Below are positions 7,307 to 13,569 of a stretch of 22,013 nt of DNA, one piece after another (the stretch's first letter is position 1; each line of letters begins with the position of its first letter). The notes under the pieces are model-generated. The model saw only the letters and a program-made list of their open reading frames with translations, was not told where the DNA came from and did not search any database. The stretch is taken from IMG/VR virus record IMGVR_UViG_3300023104_000128, positions 1-22,013 of that record. One strand, 5' to 3'. This stretch comes from a virus. A program made the position numbers and the translations under genes.

Positions 7307-8118
7307 TGAGTATTAAAGCATCAAATAACCCGTTTCCGCATGATCCAGACGATAATTTTGCTGATAAATTAGACCGTGGCGGATATGTTGGGACCGCTCA
7401 GGATTTAAAAAATGAAATTGACACCTTCATATATCCGGATAAGATATTAGTAAAAGGAACGATTGTTAAAACAGAAAATAATATTGCTATACCAGCATTA
7501 TCATTTACGTGCAGAATAGATCAGGAAATTTACACAAATACAGAATCATATACCGCTTCAATCAGTTCGGCTACAATTGGTTACCAAAGAATGGATATTT
7601 TAGTTTTTACCAAATATTCTACTATAGTTAAGATACAAGGTCCGGAAGGATTAGAATCTGCACAAGAACCCGCCACGCCAGATGGGACAATTAAAATCGG
7701 CTTTTTTATTATTAACGGAATTAATATTTCAGAACCTGAAATACCTGAAAATGAATTATCTGAAAAAAGAGAATTATTTTTTGCGCTTTCCGATGAAACT
7801 TCAAATTTAACTCTCGGAAACCTTATTTCCTTTAGAATGCCCTTTGCAATGGTTTTAAGTGAGGTTAGAATAAGTGTTAATGAAGCTCCAACAGTCAGCA
7901 GTATTATTGTTGATATCAAAGAATCTGGTGTTTCAATATTTAGTACACGTGTAAGTATTGATGCAACAGAGTTGACAAGCGTAACAGCTGCAACACCGGC
8001 GGTTATTTCAGATCTTAATTTAGCTGATGATGCATTAATTACAATTAGCACAACTCAAATAGGAAGTGGTAATCCTGGTAAAGGGTTGAAAATATTATTT
8101 AAAGGTAGAAAATTATAA
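7306..8118 (+). CDS. Tail fibre or baseplate protein, probable host-recognition role
   Basis: This is a 270-residue protein. The N-terminal part (SNNPFPHDPDDNFADKLDRG) precedes a beta-rich middle of a type seen in phage baseplate and fibre proteins: YQRMDILVFTKYSTIVKIQG, then Gly-Thr-Ile after PATPDG. The C-terminal domain, from about residue 165, looks like an all-beta sandwich (LISFRMPFAMVLSEVRISV through GKGLKILFKG) and could bind a receptor or carbohydrate. It opens the block that includes the PKD/BspA-like protein at 8674. The call is by style and context; no catalytic residues are apparent. Its ATG coincides with the predicted start of transcription from P3. Confidence 0.6.
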   Translation: MSIKASNNPFPHDPDDNFADKLDRGGYVGTAQDLKNEIDTFIYPDKILVKGTIVKTENNIAIPALSFTCRIDQEIYTNTESYTASISSATIGYQRMDILVFTKYSTIVKIQGPEGLESAQEPATPDGTIKIGFFIINGINISEPEIPENELSEKRELFFALSDETSNLTLGNLISFRMPFAMVLSEVRISVNEAPTVSSIIVDIKESGVSIFSTRVSIDATELTSVTAATPAVISDLNLADDALITISTTQIGSGNPGKGLKILFKGRKL

Positions 8119-8137
8119 ATTTTTTAAAATTACATAT

Positions 8138-8689
8138 ATGGTACCAGCGGTTTTAGTTAGAAAAAGTACAAAAGAGATTGTAAAATTTGGAATTTATCCA
8201 AGACAGGATATGCTGCCAATTGAAGATATGGATCCGGATTATGAGTGGATAGTAGAACATATTCCATTTCCAGAACCTGTTTACGATCCAAGGATTTATA
8301 TAATGGTTACAAACTTACCTGATTTGCAGTTGCTGGATTCTTTTGAAGATCATCCTTTATATCCGGGATTGAAAGAATATAGAACAACATATTCACCTGA
8401 AAAAAGGAGCAATCCGGAAATTATTGCATCTATTGATAATGTGGAAAAAGATGCTAACGATTTAATATTAAGCGAATCAGATCGTAATTATAAAATGGTT
8501 TTTATGCTTACAAGTGTTTTGAAAGCATCGAAAGGATTGCAATTGACAGAAACTGAACAGGCTCATATAAATGAGTTAACTGACATTAATATGAAATTGT
8601 CTAAAAATTTAGACAACAGAAACTTATTGGTTGCTCAGGTAGAATCAAATCAAGTACCTAACATCGATTCAGGATGGGAGAGCGTGTAA
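8138..8689 (+). CDS. Hypothetical tail-region protein, possible fibre-assembly factor
   Basis: This is a 183-residue soluble, acidic protein. The N-terminal half has a short beta-type region and a Pro/Asp-rich segment, DYEWIVEHIPFPEPVYDPRIY. The C-terminal half is helical (IIASIDNVEKDANDLILSES, then LTETEQAHINELTDINMKL). It lies between two likely receptor-binding proteins and overlaps the second by 16 bases. Small proteins in that position often help fold or attach fibres, which is the basis for the suggestion. No family motif confirms it. Confidence 0.6.
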   Translation: MVPAVLVRKSTKEIVKFGIYPRQDMLPIEDMDPDYEWIVEHIPFPEPVYDPRIYIMVTNLPDLQLLDSFEDHPLYPGLKEYRTTYSPEKRSNPEIIASIDNVEKDANDLILSESDRNYKMVFMLTSVLKASKGLQLTETEQAHINELTDINMKLSKNLDNRNLLVAQVESNQVPNIDSGWESV

Positions 8690-9720
8690 TTAAATCGATT
8701 CATAATGTATTTAAACAATATAGAAAAGTGAACCTAGTAAACCCTTATTTGTTTTCAAAACCATTTGAAAGCACTTGGCGAACGTCAAACACTTCAACTG
8801 GTTCAAGCGCTTCAGCTCAAATTAAATTGCCTTTGGTTTCAGGTGGTTCTTATAATTTCCGCGTTGATTGGGGGGATGGAACTTCTGACAATATAACTGT
8901 TTGGAATCAAGCGCAAACAACACATACCTATTCAATTTCCGGAAATTATACGATTAAAATAACTGGAAGTATTGTTGGTTTTCAATTTAATAATACTGGC
9001 GATAGACTAAAAATATTATCTGTAAAAAGTTGGGGAGTTCTGAAAATGGCGAATGGTTTAAATATGGAGTTTTTTGGATGTGCAAATTTAAACCTTTCAG
9101 CAGTTGAGGACATATTGGATATTTCTTCAAAAACGTCTTTAAATTCAATGTTTAGAGATTGTACATCATTGACTTCAGTAAACAGGTTTAATGAATGGAA
9201 TTTTCTAGCAGTTAACTCAATGCCAAATACATTCTGGGGTGATGTGAATTTTAATCAGGAATTAAACTATAATGCACCCAATGTGACAATTTATTCAGGA
9301 TTTCTGCAAGGGTGTTCTAAGTTCAATTCTAATCTATCCTTCTCGACCTCAAAAACAAATGATTTTGAAAGAATGCTTGGGAACTGTTTCATATTTAACA
9401 AAGAATTAAGCGGTCTTGATATGTCGGAAGCTTTAAAAATCAATTTTATGCTTACAAACGCTACAGCGTTTGATAGAAATATAGGAATGTGGAATATTTC
9501 AAAAGTGACCAGTGCAGCTAGTTTTATGGCTGGAAAAACTGCATCTAATTTTTCAGCTGCTAACCTTGATGCAATTTATATCGGTTGGAGTTCCAGACCT
9601 GTTAAACCAAATGTTACAATTACGTTTGGAACGGCAAAACGGACATCTGCAAGTTCAGCAGCTAAAGCAATATTAACAGGTTCACCGAACAATTGGTCAA
9701 TAACCGACGGTGGTATTTAA
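8674..9720 (+). CDS. PKD plus BspA-like repeat protein, probable receptor-binding tail protein
   Basis: This is a 348-residue protein. Residues about 48-104 form a PKD-type immunoglobulin-like domain with the typical VDWGDGT and THTYSISGNYTIKI motifs. Residues about 131-293 hold a series of degenerate repeats of roughly 24-27 residues with the pattern MFxxCxxLN/F: MFRDCTSL, TFWGDVNFN, FLQGCSKFN, MLGNCFIFN, MLTNATAFD. Together with phrases such as GMWNISKVTS, these identify BspA-like leucine-rich (DUF285-type) repeats. In bacteria this repeat family occurs in adhesins and surface lipoproteins. Here there is no signal peptide and the gene sits among late genes, so a virion adhesin is the best reading. 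It overlaps its upstream neighbour by 16 bases and precedes the holin. Confidence 0.75.
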   Translation: MGERVIKSIHNVFKQYRKVNLVNPYLFSKPFESTWRTSNTSTGSSASAQIKLPLVSGGSYNFRVDWGDGTSDNITVWNQAQTTHTYSISGNYTIKITGSIVGFQFNNTGDRLKILSVKSWGVLKMANGLNMEFFGCANLNLSAVEDILDISSKTSLNSMFRDCTSLTSVNRFNEWNFLAVNSMPNTFWGDVNFNQELNYNAPNVTIYSGFLQGCSKFNSNLSFSTSKTNDFERMLGNCFIFNKELSGLDMSEALKINFMLTNATAFDRNIGMWNISKVTSAASFMAGKTASNFSAANLDAIYIGWSSRPVKPNVTITFGTAKRTSASSAAKAILTGSPNNWSITDGGI

Positions 9721-9730
9721 TTTACAAAAC

Positions 9731-10174
9731 ATGAAAACATTTCTTCTATACCTGCTAACAGCAACTTGTTTATTTTTCACGCCCATAGTTGGGTTATTGA
9801 TTGCTGTGGGTGCAGCAATAGCATTAGATACTGTTTTCGGTATTTACAGATCAGTAAAAGTAAGGGGTTGGAAATTCGTGACCAGTAGGCGCTTAAGCGA
9901 AATCATATCCAAAATGCTGTTATACGAATTCTGCATAGTTTTTTTATATGTAATTGATTTTTTTGTGTTGTCTGAGTTTTGCCAACATTGGTTCTCAGTT
10001 TCCTTTTTCGCTACTAAGGTTTGTGCGATCATCTTGATTTTTATAGAAGGGGTTTCAATTAAGGAAAATTACGAAAAAGCAACTGGTAAAGATGTGTGGG
10101 CATTGATTAAAAAAGCTTTAGGAAGGGCTAGCGAAATAAAAGACAGTATCACCGATTTAAAAAAAACAGACTAA
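9731..10174 (+). CDS. Phage holin
   Basis: This 147-residue membrane protein would form the lesion that releases the endolysin. The ATG at 9731 (MKTFLLYLLTATCLFF) is preferred over a GTG at 9710 inside the preceding gene. Hydrophobic segments lie at about residues 3-35, 52-76 and 84-105. The signature is of the phage holin 4 type: AAIALDTVFGIYRSVKVRGW followed by TSRRLSEIISKMLLY. The tail is charged and helical (KKALGRASEIKDSITDLKK). It is followed after one base by the lysozyme gene and then by a spanin-like gene, so this is a compact lysis cassette. Confidence 0.85.
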   Translation: MKTFLLYLLTATCLFFTPIVGLLIAVGAAIALDTVFGIYRSVKVRGWKFVTSRRLSEIISKMLLYEFCIVFLYVIDFFVLSEFCQHWFSVSFFATKVCAIILIFIEGVSIKENYEKATGKDVWALIKKALGRASEIKDSITDLKKTD

Positions 10175-10175
10175 T

Positions 10176-10682
10176 ATGAAAACTAAAATCACAACAGTTT
10201 CAGGATCACTTTTAAAATTCTTAGAAGGTTTCGAAGATTTCGAAAGCGAACCGTATTTATGTCCGGCCGGAGTTCCTACAATTGGTTTTGGAACAACATT
10301 TTATTTTGATACAAAAAAGTTTGTCACTTTAAAAGACAAGCCAATTACAATCGAAGAAGCAAGGCGTTTAAAACTCGGACACATCAATTCAATATTTGCA
10401 CCTCTGGCGGACAAGCTTTGTCGGGATGATATTAAACAAAATGAATTTGATGCAGTAGTCTCATTTCTTTACAATGCCGGAGCGACTTATAAAGACAAAA
10501 AAGGTGTAGTTCACTATTTCAATATATTCAGACATATAAATGATAAAATGGCCGCATCTGAATTTCGCAAATATTGGCAAACTTTAGCCATAACCGGAGG
10601 TGGTAAAAAACAACCAGGATTAATCAGAAGAAGAAAACGAGAATCCGAAATGTTTATTGATAACACATATAATTCCAATTAA
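10176..10682 (+). CDS. GH24 lysozyme-type endolysin (muramidase)
   Basis: This 168-residue enzyme would cleave the MurNAc-GlcNAc bond of peptidoglycan at the end of infection. The T4/lambdoid lysozyme motif is present: a catalytic Glu (residue 20, in FLEGFED), eight residues later Cys29 (YLCPAG), and five residues later Thr35 (TIGFGTT). This fits the E-8-D/C-5-T triad with Cys in the second place. Further family features are NEFDAVVSFLYNAG and the final KKQPGLIRRRKRESEMF. There is no signal peptide, so export depends on the holin just upstream. Length is normal for a single-domain endolysin. Confidence 0.92.
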   Translation: MKTKITTVSGSLLKFLEGFEDFESEPYLCPAGVPTIGFGTTFYFDTKKFVTLKDKPITIEEARRLKLGHINSIFAPLADKLCRDDIKQNEFDAVVSFLYNAGATYKDKKGVVHYFNIFRHINDKMAASEFRKYWQTLAITGGGKKQPGLIRRRKRESEMFIDNTYNSN

Positions 10683-10684
10683 TC

Positions 10685-11275
10685 ATGAGAAAATATTTAT
10701 TTCTATTTACGTTTATATTTATGTTCCCGACATTCGTGTCGGTAACATCCTGCTCCGCCAGAAAATCAGAAACCGATAAAAAAGAACAATCTACAAAAAC
10801 GGATTATTCAGGAATTTTCAGGAATTCCGGGAATGCTCAGGAATTCCTGAAAACCGATTTAAACATTCAGACAAACTATAAAAATTACTTATTTGATTTA
10901 AGTAAAATCAATTCTTACGAATTCTCATTTGAGCCGGATGACAAAACCAAGCCCGCCACTTATATTGACCCCAATGGACAAAAACATGTTGTTGAAAACG
11001 GAAAGTTGAATTCAAAAAAAACAACTGAAGAAAAAAACATAAAATCTGAAAATTCCGGGAATTCCCAACAAATCCTAAAATCAGAACTCGAAAAGAAATC
11101 AAATTATATAATCCAATTAGAAACATATATAAAAGAGATCAAACGATTGTCAGAAAAAAATAAAAAGACAGAAAAAGAGGGGTTTAGTTTCTGGAATTAC
11201 TTTTTGATATTAATCCCAATCGGTTTAATGATCATTGTCTGGCTTGTATATAAAAAATTAAAATCTGCATCATGA
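10685..11275 (+). CDS. Putative unimolecular spanin (outer-membrane lipoprotein with C-terminal TM helix)
   Basis: This is a 196-residue protein with a lipoprotein signal ending in the lipobox VTSC (Cys23). A polar, Lys-rich periplasmic stretch follows, then a single transmembrane helix near the C-terminus (about residues 169-190, FWNYFLILIPIGLMIIVWLV) and a short basic tail. A lipid anchor at one end and an inner-membrane helix at the other is the hallmark of u-spanins, which bridge and fuse the two membranes in the last step of lysis. Position directly after the holin and endolysin supports this. Residues after the Cys are not acidic, arguing against surface export. Two segments, NSGNAQEFLKTDL and NSGNSQQILKSEL, are internal repeats. 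Confidence 0.7.
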   Translation: MRKYLFLFTFIFMFPTFVSVTSCSARKSETDKKEQSTKTDYSGIFRNSGNAQEFLKTDLNIQTNYKNYLFDLSKINSYEFSFEPDDKTKPATYIDPNGQKHVVENGKLNSKKTTEEKNIKSENSGNSQQILKSELEKKSNYIIQLETYIKEIKRLSEKNKKTEKEGFSFWNYFLILIPIGLMIIVWLVYKKLKSAS

Positions 11276-11457
11276 CCAATAATGAAGAATTATTAAAATT
11301 AAAACTAAAAAAAGCAAATCAGTTTTTAGAAATTGAAATGCTTTCAAGTGTTAACGACTCTGTATATACCAGACTTGGTAAAACACAAGCTGAAATAATG
11401 AAACTTGAAAAAGAGTTACGTAGAGAAAACCAAAACGATCTGGATGAAAACGCTTAA
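11272..11457 (+). CDS. Small charged coiled-coil protein
   Basis: This is a 61-residue soluble protein, rich in Lys, Glu and Leu, that should form one or two long helices (EELLKLKLKKANQFLEIEML, then KTQAEIMKLEKELRRENQ). The start codon overlaps the stop of the spanin-like gene (ATGA). Its 3' end overlaps the next gene by 14 bases, so it is tightly packed and likely translated. It belongs to no family I recognise. It may be a last member of the lysis block or a small tail-assembly partner of the gene at 11444. Confidence 0.6.
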   Translation: MTNNEELLKLKLKKANQFLEIEMLSSVNDSVYTRLGKTQAEIMKLEKELRRENQNDLDENA

Positions 11458-12181
11458 ACTATTTATACCGAAATCGTGGGACGAAATGAACCAAAAGCAG
11501 TTTGAAAAAATTGCTTTTCATTTTAATACAGCAGAAGTTAATGTAAAATTCTACATCAAACTTTTCTTCCTGTTAACCAATGTAAAATGTTGGCAGTTAA
11601 GCAAAAAGGCAAAATTGCGAATTGCATTGCGAACCTGTCCGTTATCTGATCTGCATAAAAGCTATGAATATATTTTCAAGGACAATAACAGGACCATCTT
11701 TCCGGATAATATTAAAATTGGTAAAACCAGATATTTCCCGCCACAAAATAAGGTAGCAAACCTTACTGCAGATGAATTCGCAATTGTAGATGATTTGCAC
11801 ATAAAATGGCGTGAGACAAAAAACATAGAGTATCTGCAATACATGGCAGCGGTTTTGTATGCTGAATCTAAAAACAGAAAAACATTTGATAAAAATGAAT
11901 TGCACGAATTGGCAAAGCCGTTTTCGAAGTTATCTGTAAAAAAATTACTGGCAATTGAACTGGCTTATTTTGGATGCAAAAACAACCTGGTAAAACGCTT
12001 TCCAAAAGCATTCCCAAAACAAAAGCCGGGCGAAGCAAAACCAAAAAAGAAATACGGATTCTCAAAAGTAATCCTGACAATGGCAAAAGGCGACTTGTCA
12101 AAAGTGGACCTTATCAAAAAAGTTAACATCTACACCTTCTTAGAGCAATTCGAAGAAGATTTAACACCGCCAAAAAAATGA
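11444..12181 (+). CDS. Hypothetical protein, possible tail assembly chaperone
   Basis: This is a 245-residue soluble, basic protein. The ATG at 11444 (MKTLKLFIPKSWDEMNQKQF) is chosen over an in-frame TTG at 11405, which would lie well inside the preceding gene. It is mostly helical, with a Lys/Pro-rich linker late in the protein (FPKQKPGEAKPKKKYGF) and an acidic end (TFLEQFEEDLTPPKK). It lies upstream of the tape measure gene in the interval where tail chaperones usually sit. That position and the helical composition are the only support. It overlaps the next gene by four bases (ATGA). Confidence 0.55.
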   Translation: MKTLKLFIPKSWDEMNQKQFEKIAFHFNTAEVNVKFYIKLFFLLTNVKCWQLSKKAKLRIALRTCPLSDLHKSYEYIFKDNNRTIFPDNIKIGKTRYFPPQNKVANLTADEFAIVDDLHIKWRETKNIEYLQYMAAVLYAESKNRKTFDKNELHELAKPFSKLSVKKLLAIELAYFGCKNNLVKRFPKAFPKQKPGEAKPKKKYGFSKVILTMAKGDLSKVDLIKKVNIYTFLEQFEEDLTPPKK

Positions 12182-12669
12182 GACAAGTAACCCACAAACC
12201 AATTGTAGCGTTTCATCAGGAAATTGCAACCGCTCACAAAGAAATAAACGGATTCTATCGTTTTAATTGGAACGAAATTACAGGTCAGTTCCGTTCCGGG
12301 ATTCAAACCCCCGCTTTGCTTTTAGAAAGTCATTCAGCATCTTTAAACACAAATTCAAACAACACGTCTACTTTCAACGGAAGAAACATTTCTTTCATGC
12401 TTCTGGATTTTACCGGAAAAGCAGATTCGTACACCAAACAAGAAGAAGTTCTGGACAAACTCGAAAATGTCGCTTTAGATATTGGTGCATATTTAAAAAA
12501 GCTAAACGGTGATAAAACTTCCTGGCTTTACGGAAAGTTTGATCCTAACAATTTTAGTTACGAAAAAGTGGGGCCGATATTCGATAATATGTATGGATGG
12601 AACGTTTTGTACACACTCAAAAATCACGAGCCGCTTTGCTTCGAACCTGAAAAATGGGAGTTTTTATAA
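12178..12669 (+). CDS. Hypothetical tail protein, possible tail terminator or completion protein
   Basis: This is a 163-residue soluble protein with an alternating helix and strand pattern: an N-terminal helix (VAFHQEIATAHKEIN), central strands (NISFMLLDFTGK), a helix (EEVLDKLENVALDIGAYLKKL), and terminal strands (YGWNVLYTLKNHE). This arrangement and size resemble tail terminator or neck proteins of siphophages, but no diagnostic motif is present. Its ATG overlaps the previous stop by four bases. It ends the P3 operon, and the P4 box begins one base after its stop. Confidence 0.55.
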   Translation: MRQVTHKPIVAFHQEIATAHKEINGFYRFNWNEITGQFRSGIQTPALLLESHSASLNTNSNNTSTFNGRNISFMLLDFTGKADSYTKQEEVLDKLENVALDIGAYLKKLNGDKTSWLYGKFDPNNFSYEKVGPIFDNMYGWNVLYTLKNHEPLCFEPEKWEFL

Positions 12670-12670
12670 C

Positions 12671-12711
12671 TGTCCTATTTTCAGCTTATTGATATAGGTA
12701 GATTTGAATCA
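12671..12711 (+). promoter_or_regulatory. Predicted phage late promoter P4
   Basis: The box TGTCCTATT (12671-12679), a 19-bp spacer, TAGATTTG (12699-12706) and four bases lead to a predicted +1 A at 12711. TAGATTTG matches the Bacteroidota TAnnTTTG -7 consensus exactly, the best match of the six, and so anchors the interpretation of the others. It would give a 20-base leader before the ATG at 12731. Confidence 0.8.
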
Positions 12712-12730
12712 CATTAATTAAATAAAAATT

Positions 12731-13090
12731 ATGAAAAATTTATTTCTCGCAATCTTACTGATTGCTTTCGCACTCCCAACAATGGCAACGCCATTATCCT
12801 TTGTAAAACATACAAAGACAACTTTTCAAAACGAAAGTGTTGTTAAATCAACAATTGTTGGTTTAGAAGTTTTAGATTTTGTATTAGTAACAGCCGTTAT
12901 CAATCAACTTTCAGAAAATCATTCCCTGATGCCCAATTGTTCAGATACTGTAAATTGCGTTTCACTACCTGTACAAAAAGTAAATGATCAGTTTCATGAG
13001 AAAATTAATAATGATAAGAATCTGCAAAACAAAGATTCGGTTCAGGTAAATTTCAACCATGATAAAATAGATCCTTACAATATTATATAA
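12731..13090 (+). CDS. Secreted or membrane hypothetical protein in a single-gene unit
   Basis: This 119-residue protein has a clear signal peptide (MKNLFLAILLIAFALPTMA, with Thr-Met-Ala as a likely cleavage site near residue 19). A second hydrophobic stretch lies around residues 43-59 (VGLEVLDFVLVTAVIN), then a polar tail with two Cys (NCSDTVNC) that could pair in the periplasm. It has its own promoter (P4) and its own terminator (13113-13139) and interrupts the tail genes. This looks like a moron: an accessory gene that may alter the host envelope or block superinfection. That role is inferred; the family is unknown. Confidence 0.6.
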   Translation: MKNLFLAILLIAFALPTMATPLSFVKHTKTTFQNESVVKSTIVGLEVLDFVLVTAVINQLSENHSLMPNCSDTVNCVSLPVQKVNDQFHEKINNDKNLQNKDSVQVNFNHDKIDPYNII

Positions 13091-13112
13091 ACTCGTAAGA
13101 TACAAACCTAAA

Positions 13113-13139
13113 AACCTCTCAATCCTGGGAGGTTTTTTT
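13113..13139 (+). terminator. Intrinsic terminator fused to late promoter P5
   Basis: The stem AACCTCTC (13113-13120) with GGGAGGTT (13127-13134) includes one G-T pair and has the loop AATCCT. Its T-run reaches 13139. The promoter box starts one base later. Stem, loop and T-run are nearly identical to the terminator at 17219-17245. Confidence 0.88.
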
Positions 13140-13140
13140 A

Positions 13141-13181
13141 TGTCCTATTATAACGCATTCAGTACCGATAATTTAGCTAAA
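13141..13181 (+). promoter_or_regulatory. Predicted phage late promoter P5
   Basis: The box TGTCCTATT (13141-13149) is followed by 19 bp, TAATTTAG (13169-13176), four bases and a predicted +1 A at 13181. That gives an 11-base leader before the ATG at 13192. It would drive the tape measure operon. Confidence 0.75.
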
Positions 13182-13191
13182 AAATAAGGCT

Positions 13192-13569
13192 ATGGCAGGT
13201 ACAATTGATGTATTAAATAAAGAAAAGCAAATTTCGGCAATTGCTGTAAAGAAACTTCGTTCAGCGGTTCGCGAACAAATTTCAAAAACTTCTGATGTTA
13301 AGACAGGGCAGGCTGTCCGTGTCGGAGGTGCCGGAAGTCGTTTTAAAAACGGCAGATTACAACGTATTACTATTACTGCACCTCATTATATTTTTAAACA
13401 GAATTACGGTTTTGAGGGCAAAAAATCAAACGGGGTAAACCAAAGATTAAAAGCAACCGATGTCTTTTCAAAAGCAATTGATTCATCTAATATTCTGGAA
13501 AATCTTGCTGATGATATTTCAGAATTACGAATGGAACAAGTAATTGCCTTAACTCAATTTAACCGATAA
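13192..13569 (+). CDS. Small tail-completion-like protein upstream of tape measure
   Basis: This is a 125-residue basic soluble protein. The middle has Gly-rich and strand-forming sequence (QAVRVGGAGSRFKNGRLQRI, then TAPHYIFKQNYGFEG), flanked by helices at both ends. The motif APHYIFKQNYGFEG recalls neck or tail-completion proteins of Bacteroidota phages, but I cannot name the family. The stop codon overlaps the tape measure ATG by one base (TAATG), so the two are coupled. It is the first gene after promoter P5. Confidence 0.6.
   Translation: MAGTIDVLNKEKQISAIAVKKLRSAVREQISKTSDVKTGQAVRVGGAGSRFKNGRLQRITITAPHYIFKQNYGFEGKKSNGVNQRLKATDVFSKAIDSSNILENLADDISELRMEQVIALTQFNR

Noticed and set aside
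7581-8051. 156-codon open frame on the - strand
   Set aside because: It is antisense to a well-formed fibre-like gene, has a Ser/Ile/Leu-rich composition typical of a complement shadow, and has no promoter.
10837-10850. Perfect 14-bp palindrome TCAGGAATTCCTGA inside the spanin-like gene
   Set aside because: It is part of several related AATTCC/AGGAATT words in the repeat-bearing coding region and has no T-run or promoter context. The coding repeat explains it better than an operator.
11272-12181. Programmed frameshift joining the two small genes, as in tail chaperone pairs
   Set aside because: The 14-base overlap has no classical slippery heptamer, and the second gene has its own ATG at 11444. 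Ordinary coupled translation explains the overlap.
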